Below, in pieces: positions 12,321 to 24,162 of a stretch of 64,000 bases of DNA. Source of the DNA: Hedera helix (lineage: Eukaryota; Streptophyta; Magnoliopsida; Apiales; Araliaceae); the NCBI GenBank assembly GCA_947179155.2, contig OX359264.1:191001-255000 (forward strand), given 5' to 3'. Made by a program: the position numbers and the translations under genes. Each line of letters begins with the position of its first letter. Position 1 is the stretch's first letter. The notes beneath the pieces were generated by a model. The model saw nothing but the letters and a program-made list of their open reading frames with translations, did not search any database and was not told the origin of the DNA.

Positions 12321-13348
12321 TCATCATCACGCCATAAACTAACTAAATAAGTCATTCATTAACACTCTGTTCCTGAGTTTTGGACTAAAAAGAAAATAAT
12401 AGAAAACTTAAATTAGAACAGAAAAGAAAAGAAAGAAAAACTTAATTTTTCTTTATGTTGTTTTTGAGTTTTTAATAGAAAACTTAAAAAATTTCTTTTC
12501 TTGTATTTCTAAGTTCCAATGAAATGAAAAGAAAAACATCACTTTTACAAATTTACCATTCTATTACATATGATATATCAATTATAGTTATAACTATTAA
12601 ATTACGAATTAAAAATATGACAGATAAACATTTAATCAAAGTTATATTCCATAATCAAATACGAATATTCAAATAAATGTTAAACTAAAAACTACTTCTA
12701 CAAAGTCATTATTATATCATACCCAAAAATCATCAAATACCATATGTATTATTAATACTAACGACGATTATTCATTAAATTCTTCAAGAAATTCAATCTT
12801 CTTTCTAATGGTAATCCAAACATTGCTCACGCCTTGTCTTGATATATAATTGTTATTAACATGATTAACTGTAAAATTATCAACTAATTCAAAGTCATGA
12901 ACATGATAAAGTATGGAAGCCATGCACAATACATTCAAAAGCAAAGCAGTGAAAGTGATTAAAATAGCTGTTTTATGGTGTGAAATATATGACCTCTTGA
13001 ATCAATAAAAATTAGTAGAACCATTTCAAAATATTCACAAGCACTGCCTCCACTTGGTGTTTGTGTGCTTGAAGCTGCTTTCAACTTAAGTCTGTGGGTG
13101 CAAATTTGCTATAAAATTCTCTCTCGTCCTACCTATAGCCATTAACAGAGAGATTTTTGTTTGGGTATTATTATCTTTTTCCTTTTAATTTTGTGGGAAA
13201 CAGAGAAAAAAAAATCCCTCTTTCAAGAATGGGGCTCTTAAACTTCCATAGTCCAGCTTAAGGGGTTCTTCCAATTCTGGTGACGAACACAGTTTTATCA
13301 GTGGCTTTATTCAATAACATGGTTAGATTTGTTCTTCAAGTGGTGGGT
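12321..13348. other. No gene seen; AT-rich, probably MITE remnants
   Basis: No coding frame of note. Around 12380-12560 there are A/G-rich runs with 'tttttgagttttta', similar in composition and wording to 32760-32930, so both may be copies of one MITE family. The rest shows nothing I can assign. Confidence 0.3.
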
Positions 13349-13741
13349 TGTAATACCCGGTCCCTTTTTTTAAAAGTCCCACATAGCTCATCTCTTCTAA
13401 CTCTCCTTCCCACTTAGCCTATATATGAAAGACCACCCTTTTGTTTTATTTTACAAAAATATTAAGGTTTTACCTAATTTGAGGGAAAAAAAATTGTGTG
13501 AGGGTCTTTTTAGTAAGGACCTCCCTAGTTAAAAAATTTTATGTTGAGGATGTGGGCGGACTGCGAATCTCATAATTTCGAGTATGTCTCTTTTTCTTTC
13601 TTTGTGTAATTATTTAATTTTCTGTATTAGTTTTAATTTTGTAGTTTTAATTTGTGTATGCTATTTAGTTTGTTAGTTAATATATTTTGGTATATCTTTG
13701 TTAGTAATTAGTATTTTTTTAGCTTTAAAGTTTTGATTGGA

Positions 13742-13784
<43 letters not shown>
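13742..13784. repeat. (AAT)n microsatellite
   Basis: About fourteen uninterrupted AAT triplets. Confidence 0.98.
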
Positions 13785-14099
13785 TTTGTTTGTAATAGAA
13801 ATAAAAAAAATGAAAAGAATATTTTTGTGAATATACTTATATGTATTTCGGAATGAACAAGAATACTATTATTTATTAATATATACGTTACCATGATTAG
13901 AATATTTATCTATGTATAACTTTAGGTAGAATTTTGTATAGAACGAAAGGATTTCAGATTCGCCTTAGAGAAAGAAAATATGTAAAATTTAATCAATTGA
14001 TTAATTATTTATTTATCAATTCTTTTATTTTGTTTTATTAGTTCCAACAGAGGGAATTTAACGAGTCAGTTTTGAAATATAATTTTGGGTAATACATTG

Positions 14100-15649
14100 T
14101 GGTAGCTGTCGTTAGCACTCCAAAATTAATCCTTAGTTTCAATCACAAACTCAGTATAATAGCAAACAAGGGTCGAACCTACAGAGAATGATTAACTTAT
14201 TTTTATGCAATGTAAACTAAAATTGGGGGTTTTGAATTAACTAAATAAACAAAAGTAAATAAATAAAATTAATTAATAAATTAAAGACTTCAGTTATTCG
14301 GTTCATTCTCACCCTTACAATTAATAGATCAATCAATCAAAATATATTTTTATCCTTCCATGAAACTAATAACCCTAGGTAACAACAAGCTCTGCTATCC
14401 GAAATTTTCTATAATTTTAATCTAACAAAACAAATTTTTCACTAGATTCTAACCATTATACAACCTAGAACAAGCTCTCTAAATTTAATATAATGGAAGC
14501 ATTAATCACAAGGAAATTAGATTATTCTAAGCAACAATCTCATAAGCTCGGATTGTTTAACTTATATCATGATAACTATAGCACTAAACAAAAGCTTGAC
14601 CACAATCATCTATCACTATTCACTACCAACGATTAGGAATAATATCAATTACACGTAATATAATTCCTAAATTTAGTAATTGATAATAATTTGATCAATC
14701 TAATGAGCTCTAATCAAACCAACCAAATTTAATATCAAAAAGCAATTAAAACAGATTATCACAAATAATTTCATATGAGGAAGAAACCATTAATTATGAT
14801 CGGGTTTGAAATTCCCTAGAACTGAATAATAAAATTAGCCAAACATAATAAAAATAAAATCACCTGAGAGAGAGAGCTCCTAATTGTATATAATAATCTG
14901 ATAATTCCTACTCTAATGTAATCTAATATATTTATAGAAGTACAATAATAATCCTAAGCTAATATGAAATTAAAATCCAATTTGGAATAAAAAAGTAGTA
15001 AAAATCCCGAAATAATTCTGTTTCCAGCAATTACGCGTCAAACAAACACGTCCCTAACACGCCGGTTGACCAAGTCAACGCGGAAGCCGCGCCTACTGAC
15101 GTCAGCTGTCTGCCCGTGCATTGCATGGCCGCCTATCTAACTACTGCTCCAAACGACGTCGTTTCTGTTCCCGCGCGCCTGCTTTGTTCGCTTCTCTGCG
15201 CATTACGCGGACTGTTTCCATTAATCGCCAAACGGCGTCGTTTGGTTCTGCTACCTTATTCTTTGTACGCGCGCATGGCGCGGTCGCCCATCCGAAAATT
15301 ACTATTATGCCACTGAACTTTTGCAGAATTTACAGATTTGCCCCCAAGCTTATTTTTCCTACAAAATAAAATATAAAATAATTAAAAATAATATAAAAAT
15401 ACTAAAAATCCTAAAAATATATAATAATAATAATAAATAAAACTCCTAAAATACTAAAAATAAATAAAAACACATAAATAAAAAGAAATATAAAAATACT
15501 ATAAAATTACCTAAATTAACATAAATTAACTAAAATCCTATAAAACCTATTAAAATCAAAATAAGCTAAATAATTAAACATTTAAGCACACAATAAATAT
15601 AAAAATTAAGTATTAGGGAATAAAAATATCATATAATTTAACCCTATCA
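14100..15649 (-). mobile_element. 1,550-bp solo LTR, family copy 1
   Basis: On the plus strand it runs TGGTAGCTGTCG ... AACCCTATCA, flanked by perfect duplications CATTG at 14095-14099 and 15650-15654. It is related along its length to 56834-58390 and partly to 35172-36100. In the other two copies the minus strand holds a canonical TATA box (GCCTATAAATAGAGG), so the true LTR orientation is minus. A GC-rich island at 15040-15300 contains the palindrome AAACGACGTCGTTT (15151-15164). The short ORFs at 15116-15369 arise only from this island and are not genes. Confidence 0.85.
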
Positions 15650-16369
15650 CATTGCTTATTCCAGGTACGAATTTCGTACTCCTTCAGCGATACTCATTTG
15701 ATTATAATTTGTTTGTTTTGTTTCTCATTAGAAGTTGGATATTAACTCGATATATTGTTCATAGTCAAATGCATATGATAGTTTTGTTTGATTATAGATA
15801 TTTGCAACTTATCTTGTACTTTTTAGACTTATTAAGCATGTCTAGTATTTATTTTAATTTTGTAGAAACGTACATGCTAGTATATTTGGGAGACTTTGTG
15901 TCGATTTGTTTCGGTTTAGCATGTGCGTATTAGAAACCCTTTTTTGATATTGTGTTGCATTCGTTGTGACATAATATTTTTGTTAGAAAGTATAGTAGGG
16001 TATATTTGAGCTATAACCACCTGTGGGGGTACCACAAGCATGTCTCTGGGTACTAAGACATGACACTTTCCGTGGCGGTGTGATCAGTTCACGGCGTATC
16101 AATTTTGTGTTTCGGTGAACATTTGGTGTTTTGTTGTGGGAGGCGTATAGGTCGGCCATAGCATTTTGTTCTGTTCTGTTCTGTGATCTGGTGTTGTTCA
16201 TAGTGTCGAACACACCTTTTCGATTTTGTATGCATTTGGATCTGCAGTCCAATGTGTGCCTGCTTGTGTGACAGTATTTTGACTTGTCTTTATGACAAGG
16301 TATATTTCTGTTTTGTTCTAAGCTCGGTATGAAATAAACACAACCATTCAATTCATCCTTTTATGTTGT

Positions 16370-16545
16370 TCAGTAAATCAGTTCAGTTCAGTGGATCAGT
16401 TTCAGTTCAGTAGATTAGTTCAGTTTAGTTTAATATATTATGTAATTCAGTCAGTTCAGTAAGATTATGTAATTTAGTTCAGTTGCTTTTGTTAATCTCA
16501 GTTTAGTTCAGTTGATTTTGTTATTTAATTTCAGTTATTATTTCT
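16370..16545. repeat. Degenerate 'cagttcagtt' array
   Basis: Repeated 5-10-bp words (cagttcagt, cagttcagtagatt, cagtttagtt) fill the 3' part of the solo LTR. Confidence 0.75.
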
Positions 16546-16721
16546 GCACTCTTTATTCGTACTGAGCATTTGGTTCATGCTGTGTTTTTTTTTCGGCATG
16601 GTTTGCAAGGGGATTCAAGGACAAGTGTGAAGAGAGTTCCTTTTTATTTTGACATTCTGCTTAGAGTTTTTGTGTGCGTAGCCTCTCTTTTCATTAGTCG
16701 GGAAGGGAGTGTTACATGAGT

Positions 16722-19026
16722 GCTAATAACAATTATGGGGATTCTTTAAATTTAGAGAATGACCCATCTTCATCTTCAAGTGAAGATAATGAAAAATCAT
16801 CAAGGAGAGTGTTGATAACCAGATATGAGACATTAATGTGGAAAAAGAGGTTTAATGGTGGGTAATTAAATATGAAGAATTACATGATAACATCATAACA
16901 CACCAAGAGCGTTATAGATTCACTTTACAACGGAAAATAGCATTTAATAGATTTGTTTCCGACTTAATCCACCAACAAACTGTGGAGGAACCCATTACAA
17001 CAACCTACTGTGCAGCAAAAGCATACATTATGGATTAATTAATATCGAATCTACTAAGACAAAGTCAATAACAGTAATTGGAAATGTAAAAATCAAAAGC
17101 CAAACCAAGTAACTCATGAAAATTGTTATAAAATATTGATCAGGTCCTTGTTAGTTTCATATCGGACTGCATATTGAAAGACAACCGTATATACTCTAAA
17201 CTGGTAGAGCCTTTGATTTATATAAAAAGCTAAGCTGTTTTACAGAATCCCATCATTAAAATAAAGAAAGTAGGAGTTTTGTGGTGAGTCTTGTGGGTTT
17301 TGACATTTAATATTTGAAGTCAAGAGAAGGAAATAACCAATAAGCTCGACGATAATATGAGAATATTACATATTTTTTTTTTCCGTCTAATTCTTATTAA
17401 TTTTGGATGAATAACTTTGACAAGAAAAGTGGTCAAATTTTCTATTTATTTATTTTTTCTTTCTGTTTGTTAAAAAACTTAAAAATATAATAATTGAATA
17501 AAAAAATAAAAAATTTCGTTTATTTTTTTCCTGCCCATTTTAAAACTCAAAAATAGAGTGTAAAGATGGGCCAAGCTAGTCACTTGTCTACTTCCAAAGA
17601 GGTGAACCCATCTATTTTCTTGCGGGTGGTAAAATAAATTTTGGAACTACCATTTATTTGAAAATCAATCAAAAATGGCTGCCATGCATAGATAGATAGA
17701 TAAATAGATGTATTAATTATTTTCACTTTGCGTCTAACTTAATTAAACATGACTTCCGCCATTTTAGTATTTGTCTGAACCGGTCAATTTTCAGCGATGA
17801 ATTAATGGTATTATACATCTATCTAATCTATCCATCCCAACCCAGTGCCAGACCAGCCGCAAAGGAGGAATCTGCCCGACGACCCTGATCACTATTCACT
17901 CTTATTAAAACTAGCAAGAGATATTTTTTTATTATCTATTTTAAGATTAAAATTTCTTTTTTATTTTTAAATTACAAAATGATATGATTCTTATATATCA
18001 TGATTTTATTACTTATTTGTACTATATATTTAATTAATATTAAATATAAAAGTTTTGAAATTAAACTTACCATTATCTATATTATAAAAGGATCATGATC
18101 GTTTGATGCAATTGTGTTATGTTATTATTATTTTATATAAATTTAATTATGTTATTATTATTATGTTTTATACTATTATTTTTATTTAATTCTTTGAGCA
18201 TTATTTATACACGTTACGTTTTAGTTATAAATGAATATATACTTATAATTTTGGAAGAGGGAGATAGAGAGAGTATTAACTTTTAAGGAGGTATTTGATA
18301 AAAACTGAATGAAATAGTTATGAATACTTAAATAATTTGAATGAGCTGAATGAAGTAGATTTTTGAATAATGAATGAAAAAAATTATTTGATAAGTAACA
18401 TATTTGAAATATCTGAATAATATATTTTTACTATTTTATCTCTCTGAAAAAATTCAAAATTATTGTAAATTTAGTTAATATTACTTAATATAATATTTAA
18501 TATTTTTAAATTTATTTTTATTTTTTTATTTCATTCAGCTAGGACTAAATCATTTAGTCAAAAAAAATTAAATTTAGTCATTTAACCTAAAAATTTGATC
18601 AATTCAACTATTCAAACTTAAACAAATACATTAAATAATTTAATGTATATGATCTATTAACCATTCGATTCCAATTAAACAGTCCTTTCAAACTATGTGA
18701 GTCACATTTCCAATTACTACATCTTCTAGTAACTCGGGTGGGAAGAAAAACGGAAAAGAACGAGTCTTGTTCCAAAATAATATAGTAGTGGTAGTATTAT
18801 AATACTATAATTCATTCATCATCCCCAATCCCATACCATCAACGTAATTGATACGTGCAATAACAAATTACAAAACCAGATTAAAGAAATGAGAGCCGTC
18901 TGTCTCTAATTCTCATCCTCCTCCTCCTAATCTACTACAAATCAAAACTCTAATATACTCAAGTATTTTTTACTACTTGTATGAATTTGGTCCGTTAGTC
19001 GGCCGTGACACACAAAACCATTTGAC
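16722..19026. other. Intergenic region upstream of the F-box gene
   Basis: The beginning (16720-16860) could be translated for about 45 codons with a Ser-rich stretch, then breaks up. I do not recognise it. A (GATA)-like run lies near 17690. An AT-rich block at 18280-18680 with 'gaatgaa' words may be a degraded MITE. No supported gene. Confidence 0.4.
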
Positions 19027-19074
19027 GGGTCTCACCCTCTTTCTCTCCTTCTTTCTCTCTTCATTTCTCCATTG
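19027..19074 (+). promoter_or_regulatory. Pyrimidine patch in the 5' leader/core promoter of the F-box gene
   Basis: A CT-rich run (ctctttctctccttctttct...) sits 50-100 bp before the ATG, as is common around plant transcription starts (Y patch). No convincing TATA box is seen in the previous 100 bp. Confidence 0.45.
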
Positions 19075-19124
19075 TTATTAAATCCCAACCCATCAAATCC
19101 ATACCCACCGCTTATACCACACGT

Positions 19125-20762
19125 ATGGGGCAGTCTTCCTCAACTCATGGGTTCAATCGCTGCTCAAGTCACCGCCATACTGCTCCGGCCTATCACCGGA
19201 ATACTTCCCGATCGGAGGTTTTCTCCGTCATGCACTCAAACCACGACTATAGCCACGCCGACGGCTTAATCGGTAACCGTGACTTGATATCCGAGCTTCC
19301 GGATGAGTGTTTGGCCTTAATTTTTCAATCGCTCAGCTCCGGCGACCGGAAACAGTGCTCCCTCGTCTGCCAGAGATGGCTGCGAGTGGAAGGTCAGAGT
19401 CGCCACCGTCTTGCGCTCAACGCACGGGTGGACCTGCTCTCTGTTGTTCCGGACCTGTTTTATCGATTTGACTCCGTCACGAAGCTCGCTCTCCGATGCG
19501 ACCGCCGATCTAAAAGCGTCAATGACGATGCTTTGACCTTGATCTCCCTTAAGTGCCCTAACCTCACGCGCCTCAAGCTCCGCGGTTGCCGCGAGCTGAC
19601 CGACCTCGGTATGACCGCTTTTGCTAAGAACTCCAAGTGCTTGAAAAAGTTTTCATGTGGATCTTGTATGTTCGGTGCCAAAGGCATGAACGCTGTGCTT
19701 GATCACTGCTCGTCTCTCGAGGAGCTCTCTGTCAAGCGCCTCCGTGGCATCAACGACGGTGGCACCGCCGAACCGATTGGTCCCGGCGTCGCGGCTTCCT
19801 CTTTAAAATCTGTATGCTTGAAGGAGCTTTATAATGGTCAGTGCTTTGGACCGCTCATAATTGGATCAAAGAATTTGAAATCGCTAAAACTGTTGCGATG
19901 CTTAGGTGATTGGGATAGGCTTTTGGAAACGGTTGCGAGTGGAAAGAATAATTTGGTTGAGATTCATTTAGAAAGGCTGCAAGTGAGTGATGTTGGTCTT
20001 TCAGCTATATCAAATTGCCCCGAATTGGAGATTTTACATATTGTTAAAACTCCTGAGTGTACAAATGCTGGAATTGTGTCTGTGGCGGAGCACTGTAAGT
20101 TGCTGAGGAAGCTTCACATTGATGGTTGGAGGACAAATCGGATTGGAGACAAAGGCCTGATTGCTGTTGCTAAGCATAGTGCTAAGCTTCAAGAATTGGT
20201 TCTTATTGGTGTTAACCCTAGTTCTTTAAGCCTGGAAGCCATTGCTTCCAATTGTCAAAAATTGGAAAGGTTAGCACTTTGTGGTAGTGAGACAATTGCT
20301 GATACTGAAATCTCGTGCATTGCTGCAAAATGTGCAGCCTTGAAGAAGCTGTGTATCAAGGGGTGTCCTGTTTCGGATCAGGGGATTGAATCTTTTGCTT
20401 GGGGCTGCCCGAATTTAGTTAAAATTAAGGTTAAGAAGTGTAGAGATGTGACTAGTGAAGTTGCAGATTGGTTGAGGGTGAGGAGGGGATCGTTGATGGT
20501 TAATTTGGATGTGTGTGAGGTTGAAGTGGAAGCGGTGGATGCAAGTGCAAGTGATAGTGGAGCTCAAGAGGATGGTGTGGAGTTTCCACCAATGGTGAGC
20601 CAAGAAATTGCAGGTGCAGCAAATGCTGATGCTTCATCTAGTAGCAATGGTCGATCATCCGCGTCCAAGTCAAGGTTTGGCCTTTTCAGAGGTAGGAGTC
20701 TTGTCGCTTGCACTTTTAGGAGATGGTCGAATTGTAATAGTAGTTGCAGTGGTAGTTCTTGA
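19125..20762 (+). CDS. SKIP2-like: F-box/LRR protein of the VFB/SKIP2 type
   Basis: A 545-residue, single-exon protein. An F-box lies at residues ~54-90 (ISELPDECLALIFQSL ... CSLVCQRWLRV), followed by a chain of leucine-rich repeats to about residue 460 with the usual 'CP.L..L.L.GC' and 'C..L..L.I.G' periodicity. The C-terminal tail is Ser-rich and basic (SSSSNGRSSASKSR). The F-box is expected to bind an ASK/SKP1 protein in an SCF ubiquitin ligase, with the LRRs choosing the target. In Arabidopsis the VFB family (including SKIP2) acts in growth, auxin response and lateral root formation. The start at 19125 gives MGQSSSTHGF, like known SKIP2/VFB N termini, and fits an N-myristoylation signal (Gly2, Ser6). 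Lack of introns fits the family. The first ~650 bp are GC-richer than the rest. Length, domain order and absence of lesions indicate a functional gene. Which VFB paralogue it is cannot be told. Confidence 0.93.
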   Translation: MGQSSSTHGFNRCSSHRHTAPAYHRNTSRSEVFSVMHSNHDYSHADGLIGNRDLISELPDECLALIFQSLSSGDRKQCSLVCQRWLRVEGQSRHRLALNARVDLLSVVPDLFYRFDSVTKLALRCDRRSKSVNDDALTLISLKCPNLTRLKLRGCRELTDLGMTAFAKNSKCLKKFSCGSCMFGAKGMNAVLDHCSSLEELSVKRLRGINDGGTAEPIGPGVAASSLKSVCLKELYNGQCFGPLIIGSKNLKSLKLLRCLGDWDRLLETVASGKNNLVEIHLERLQVSDVGLSAISNCPELEILHIVKTPECTNAGIVSVAEHCKLLRKLHIDGWRTNRIGDKGLIAVAKHSAKLQELVLIGVNPSSLSLEAIASNCQKLERLALCGSETIADTEISCIAAKCAALKKLCIKGCPVSDQGIESFAWGCPNLVKIKVKKCRDVTSEVADWLRVRRGSLMVNLDVCEVEVEAVDASASDSGAQEDGVEFPPMVSQEIAGAANADASSSSNGRSSASKSRFGLFRGRSLVACTFRRWSNCNSSCSGSS

Positions 20763-23435
20763 GTGCTGAACATGAGTTGGAATGAAAAGCTCTTGTTCTC
20801 TTTACATCATTTTCTGTTTTTGATCAATGGTAATTTAGTTCCATGTTTGAGCTTCTGTTCTTTTTTCTCTAATTTGTGTATCCTTGCCACAGTTGGTAAC
20901 TTTGTAAACCTAGTATGAACAATTACGTATGTGCCTTTTGTTTAACTGTCTAATTTAACATCTGTGTTGGTAGTTTTTGATCCCCAAGATGACTTTCTTC
21001 ATCTTTCTTACGACATATGATTCCTGTTTCATCTTGATTTTCAATGTACAATTGGTTCTCAGGACCTACTATGGTGCTTGATACATTCTGATTTTGATTT
21101 TTCAACGAATTTAGTCGTTTAGCCATTTCATTATAGGAGCACCAAAAGTATTAATTGCAGTCTGAACATTTTGCTATCTGTATCTTATTGCTATTTAGCA
21201 TAATAGTGTTGACACTATTTAAATCTTCTTTGTGTGTGTATGTGTTAATTAGTGTTCTTGCTAATAAAATGTTACCATAGCGGGGAGAGTTGGAATTATA
21301 TCAGATTTTTTTTATTTTTTTTTGTGAATTGTAATGGACTTCATATTTTGATATTGGTTTAGAATGAAATCTTCCATGCCAAATACTTGTGTTTCCTATT
21401 TAAAAACCCTTTGGCAGAAAATAGTCTTCCCTGCTAGATACTGTGTTCTCTCTTTAACAAAACTTTAGACCTCTGAAGAATCTGAATTAGTTAAGAATAT
21501 GACATGTGTTTGAATATTCTAATTGTTGGCTTTGACATTTGAGTTGCATGTTGTATTTGAACCATGCCTCTCAAGTCTCAATATCTAGTCAGTCAACTAT
21601 TTATTGGAAGTTATTATCACTGAGCTTCTTGTGACTTTAAGCAATGATTATGGACCATAGCTGTCCTATATTTCTAGTTAATTGAAAATATTATTTCTCG
21701 CAAAGTTGTCTTTACAAGCGCAACAATCAAGGATGGAATAGTCCCCAAAAACAAATAAATGATCCAAAAACAAATAAATGATCAAGGACCTCCCTCTTGG
21801 CAACAGCCAAAACATAAAACAAGCCTTGTAATATGAAAATACAACGATCAATGACCTTTTCTTTCAGATATGGAGAAACTGAGAGCTGTCGATTACTTTT
21901 ATGGTCTCTTTCCACGTCAGCCATGATAGAGCACAACATGGTCTAACAATTTCTGAATGCTTATGCATTCTAGCACTCCCAAATGCCACATGTAATACAT
22001 AATAACTGCTATTTGTATCTTCTTAATTATTATAATGGAGCAATTCCTCAGTTACTACTTAATTAGTGCTTTTTTCCACTTCAAAAAGGCCCTTGGAAGT
22101 CTGAGCATTACAACTTGTTATTTTCTGATTTCACCCTTTTTGTCCTAGTAAAGCAACCCCCCCTCCCTGTCTCTTGCTCTCCCCCTTTACTTCTTTTACT
22201 TTTCCTCTCTCTTTCTCTCACACAGTTTATTATATCTTTCCTGTCTTGTACTAGTTTTAGAAATTGTTGTTGTGACATTGTCATTGTATTACTAACATCA
22301 GAAGTGACTTTGACAACATATTGTTACCCTAAGAACCTGACCTTTAAGGATACTTTCGGTACTCAAAATATATAACTGTGCGTCTTTGAGATTGCTCTAG
22401 AAAGCTATCGATTTGGGATAATCATGACGGCAAAACTATTCGGAACTAATAAACTTGAATGCTGAAACAAAACCCTACAAGTGATAACCCCATTGTTATC
22501 TCCCATTGTTTGGATTTTTCTCCTTGTAGCATCGATGTACAGTTGTTGGTATAACAAATACATTTGCCATTGAGTTTCATTTCTGATGCTACAGGACGCA
22601 TGCATGGACACTGCTGCACATATGTGTTTGTAGTCTCCCATCCTTGCAATTGAAATGAATTTTGTGTCTAGACATTCCTTTATGTGATGCTTCAGACTTT
22701 CCAATGTGCATAGCTTTCTGCTTGGGTCATTTTATTATGATTATTATCTGTCTTGAGCACTTAGGTTTGTGTATTACATAGTCATTTTTTTCGCCATCTT
22801 TTGTGATGTGTTACTTATATTTCGTGATATAAATGTCCTAGACCCCTAAGACAGTTAGAGACCAATATGCATTGTGCAAATTGACTTGCAATATTGTTGG
22901 TATGGTATCACAATTCAGTAACTTCGACTCTTCGTGCAGAAATTCAAGAATTTAAAAGTTATTTAAGCTATAAAATCTGTCATACTTACAAATCTTTCCG
23001 TCTCTGAGAACAAAGAAAATGTTAGAAGAAAGTTAACTAGAAACTGAATGTTGTGCAAATTTCTGTTGGCGGCCCTTCATTGTTAGATGCTGCAGGTCGC
23101 TTTCATATGAGAAAGAGTATTACTATGTGAATTTTGTTGTTTTTGTTTTGGTTTATTCTTCTTATTTGTGGATCTATTGAGTTTTTGTCGTGTCGTTACG
23201 CCTTTAAAAGTATATTTGATCCTTGCCTACGGCACTAAAAAATGTGAATTGTAGTTGCACGAGACTGATTGGTTGTGTAGGTCAGTATTAACATAATGTT
23301 GGTCAACTTTTATAGAATCATTTAAAATTTTCACAGTTGAAAGGTAATGAGATTCTGGGGTATGCTCTTGGAATTTTACTTTTCACTAGTAAAATCATTC
23401 CTTTTAAGCAGCAAGTTGTCTAGGGCAGCCTGTTT
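20763..23435. other. 3' flank of the F-box gene; no gene seen
   Basis: Probably the F-box 3' UTR for the first few hundred bases (T-rich), then unique AT-rich sequence. Short ORFs at 21727-21939, 22115-22375 and 22405-22704 have biased or low-complexity translations and no recognisable domain. I regard them as chance. Confidence 0.5.
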
Positions 23436-23444
23436 GTGTTATGC

Positions 23445-24162
23445 TTGTATGTGGCTCTGCGGAGGCCGGAAGCGGAGGAGGATCAAAGGCTGGTGTTGGC
23501 TGAACATGGCTTTATGATGTTTCTTGCATGGGGTATTTTGCTTCCAGGTGGAATTTTAGCTGTAAGATACTTAAAACATGTTGTGAAGGGTGATGGATGG
23601 TTTCAGATTCATGTGTACTTGCAGTGTTCTGGATTAGCAATCATCTTTCTAGGATTTCTTTTTGCAGTAGTTGAGCTTTGGGGTTTGTATATTGATTCCT
23701 TACGTGTTAAATTTGGTATTAGTGTGATCCTTTTGGCTTGCATACCACCAGTGAATGCTTATCTGAGACCTAAAAAACCTGCCAACAGTGAAAATATCTC
23801 TTCGAGAAGACTCTCTGGAAGTATATTCATGTTATTGTAGGCAGATGTGCCATTGCTGTTGGCATGGCCACTCTTACAAGTGTAATGAGCATTCAGGGGA
23901 TAGATATAATGGTAAAAATGTTTGGGGACTTACCTGGGCTTTGATCATTTGGTTCTTGATTGGTGCTTTTAACTGTATTATATTTTGAGTATGGTGCAAA
24001 ACTGTGAAGGAGGGATAAAAGTTTGGGAAGATGCAATTGGGTAATAGGTAACGCCGAGGAGGATGATCTTGATCTCTTGAACCCCAGCCGAACAATTGTT
24101 GATAAAGATTACATCCTTCTGATAGAAGAATGGAAGTTCAACTAAAACCTCTGAACAGATAG
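23445..24162 (+). pseudogene. 5'-truncated, frameshifted cytochrome b561/DOMON protein remnant
   Basis: From 23451 the frame reads as the C-terminal cytochrome b561 module of the large plant DOMON-b561 protein (At5g54830 type). Visible parts are 'AEHGFMMFLAWGILLPGG', 'GDGWFQIHVYLQCSG' and 'YLRPKKP', including His residues of the kind that bind haem. The frame is lost at ~23815, where the match continues in another frame (WKYIHVIVGRCA), and again at ~23925 (LTWALIIWFLIGAF). It shifts once more before the acidic tail 'NWVIGNAEEDDLDLLNP' and the terminal 'MEVQLKPLNR' with a stop at 24160-24162. The N-terminal DOMON and other upstream parts are absent. It would have been a membrane electron-transfer protein. 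With at least three frame breaks it is a relic. The family assignment rests on remembered motifs and is good for the b561 part. Confidence 0.82.

Larger units (their letters stand above)
13349..16716 (+). mobile_element. Solo LTR (gypsy type) split by another solo LTR
   Basis: It starts TGTAATACCCGGTCCC and ends GGGAGTGTTACA. The flanks are TGGGT (13344-13348) and TGAGT (16717-16721), a 5-bp duplication with one mismatch. There is a TATA-like 'cctatatatgaaag' near 13421. Without the nested element it is about 1.81 kb. No internal coding region exists, so it is a solo LTR. The 16020-16100 words ('gggggtaccacaagc', 'actttccgtggcg') resemble gypsy chromovirus LTRs. The LTR also contains an (AAT)n microsatellite and a 'cagttcagtt' array. 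Confidence 0.7.

Noticed and set aside
15116..15369. Two overlapping ORFs of 66 and 82 codons
   Set aside because: They lie in the GC-rich island of a solo LTR, use two frames of the same stretch and have no domain.
22405..22704. 99- and 67-codon minus-strand ORFs
   Set aside because: No recognisable domain, overlapping frames, no splice or promoter context.
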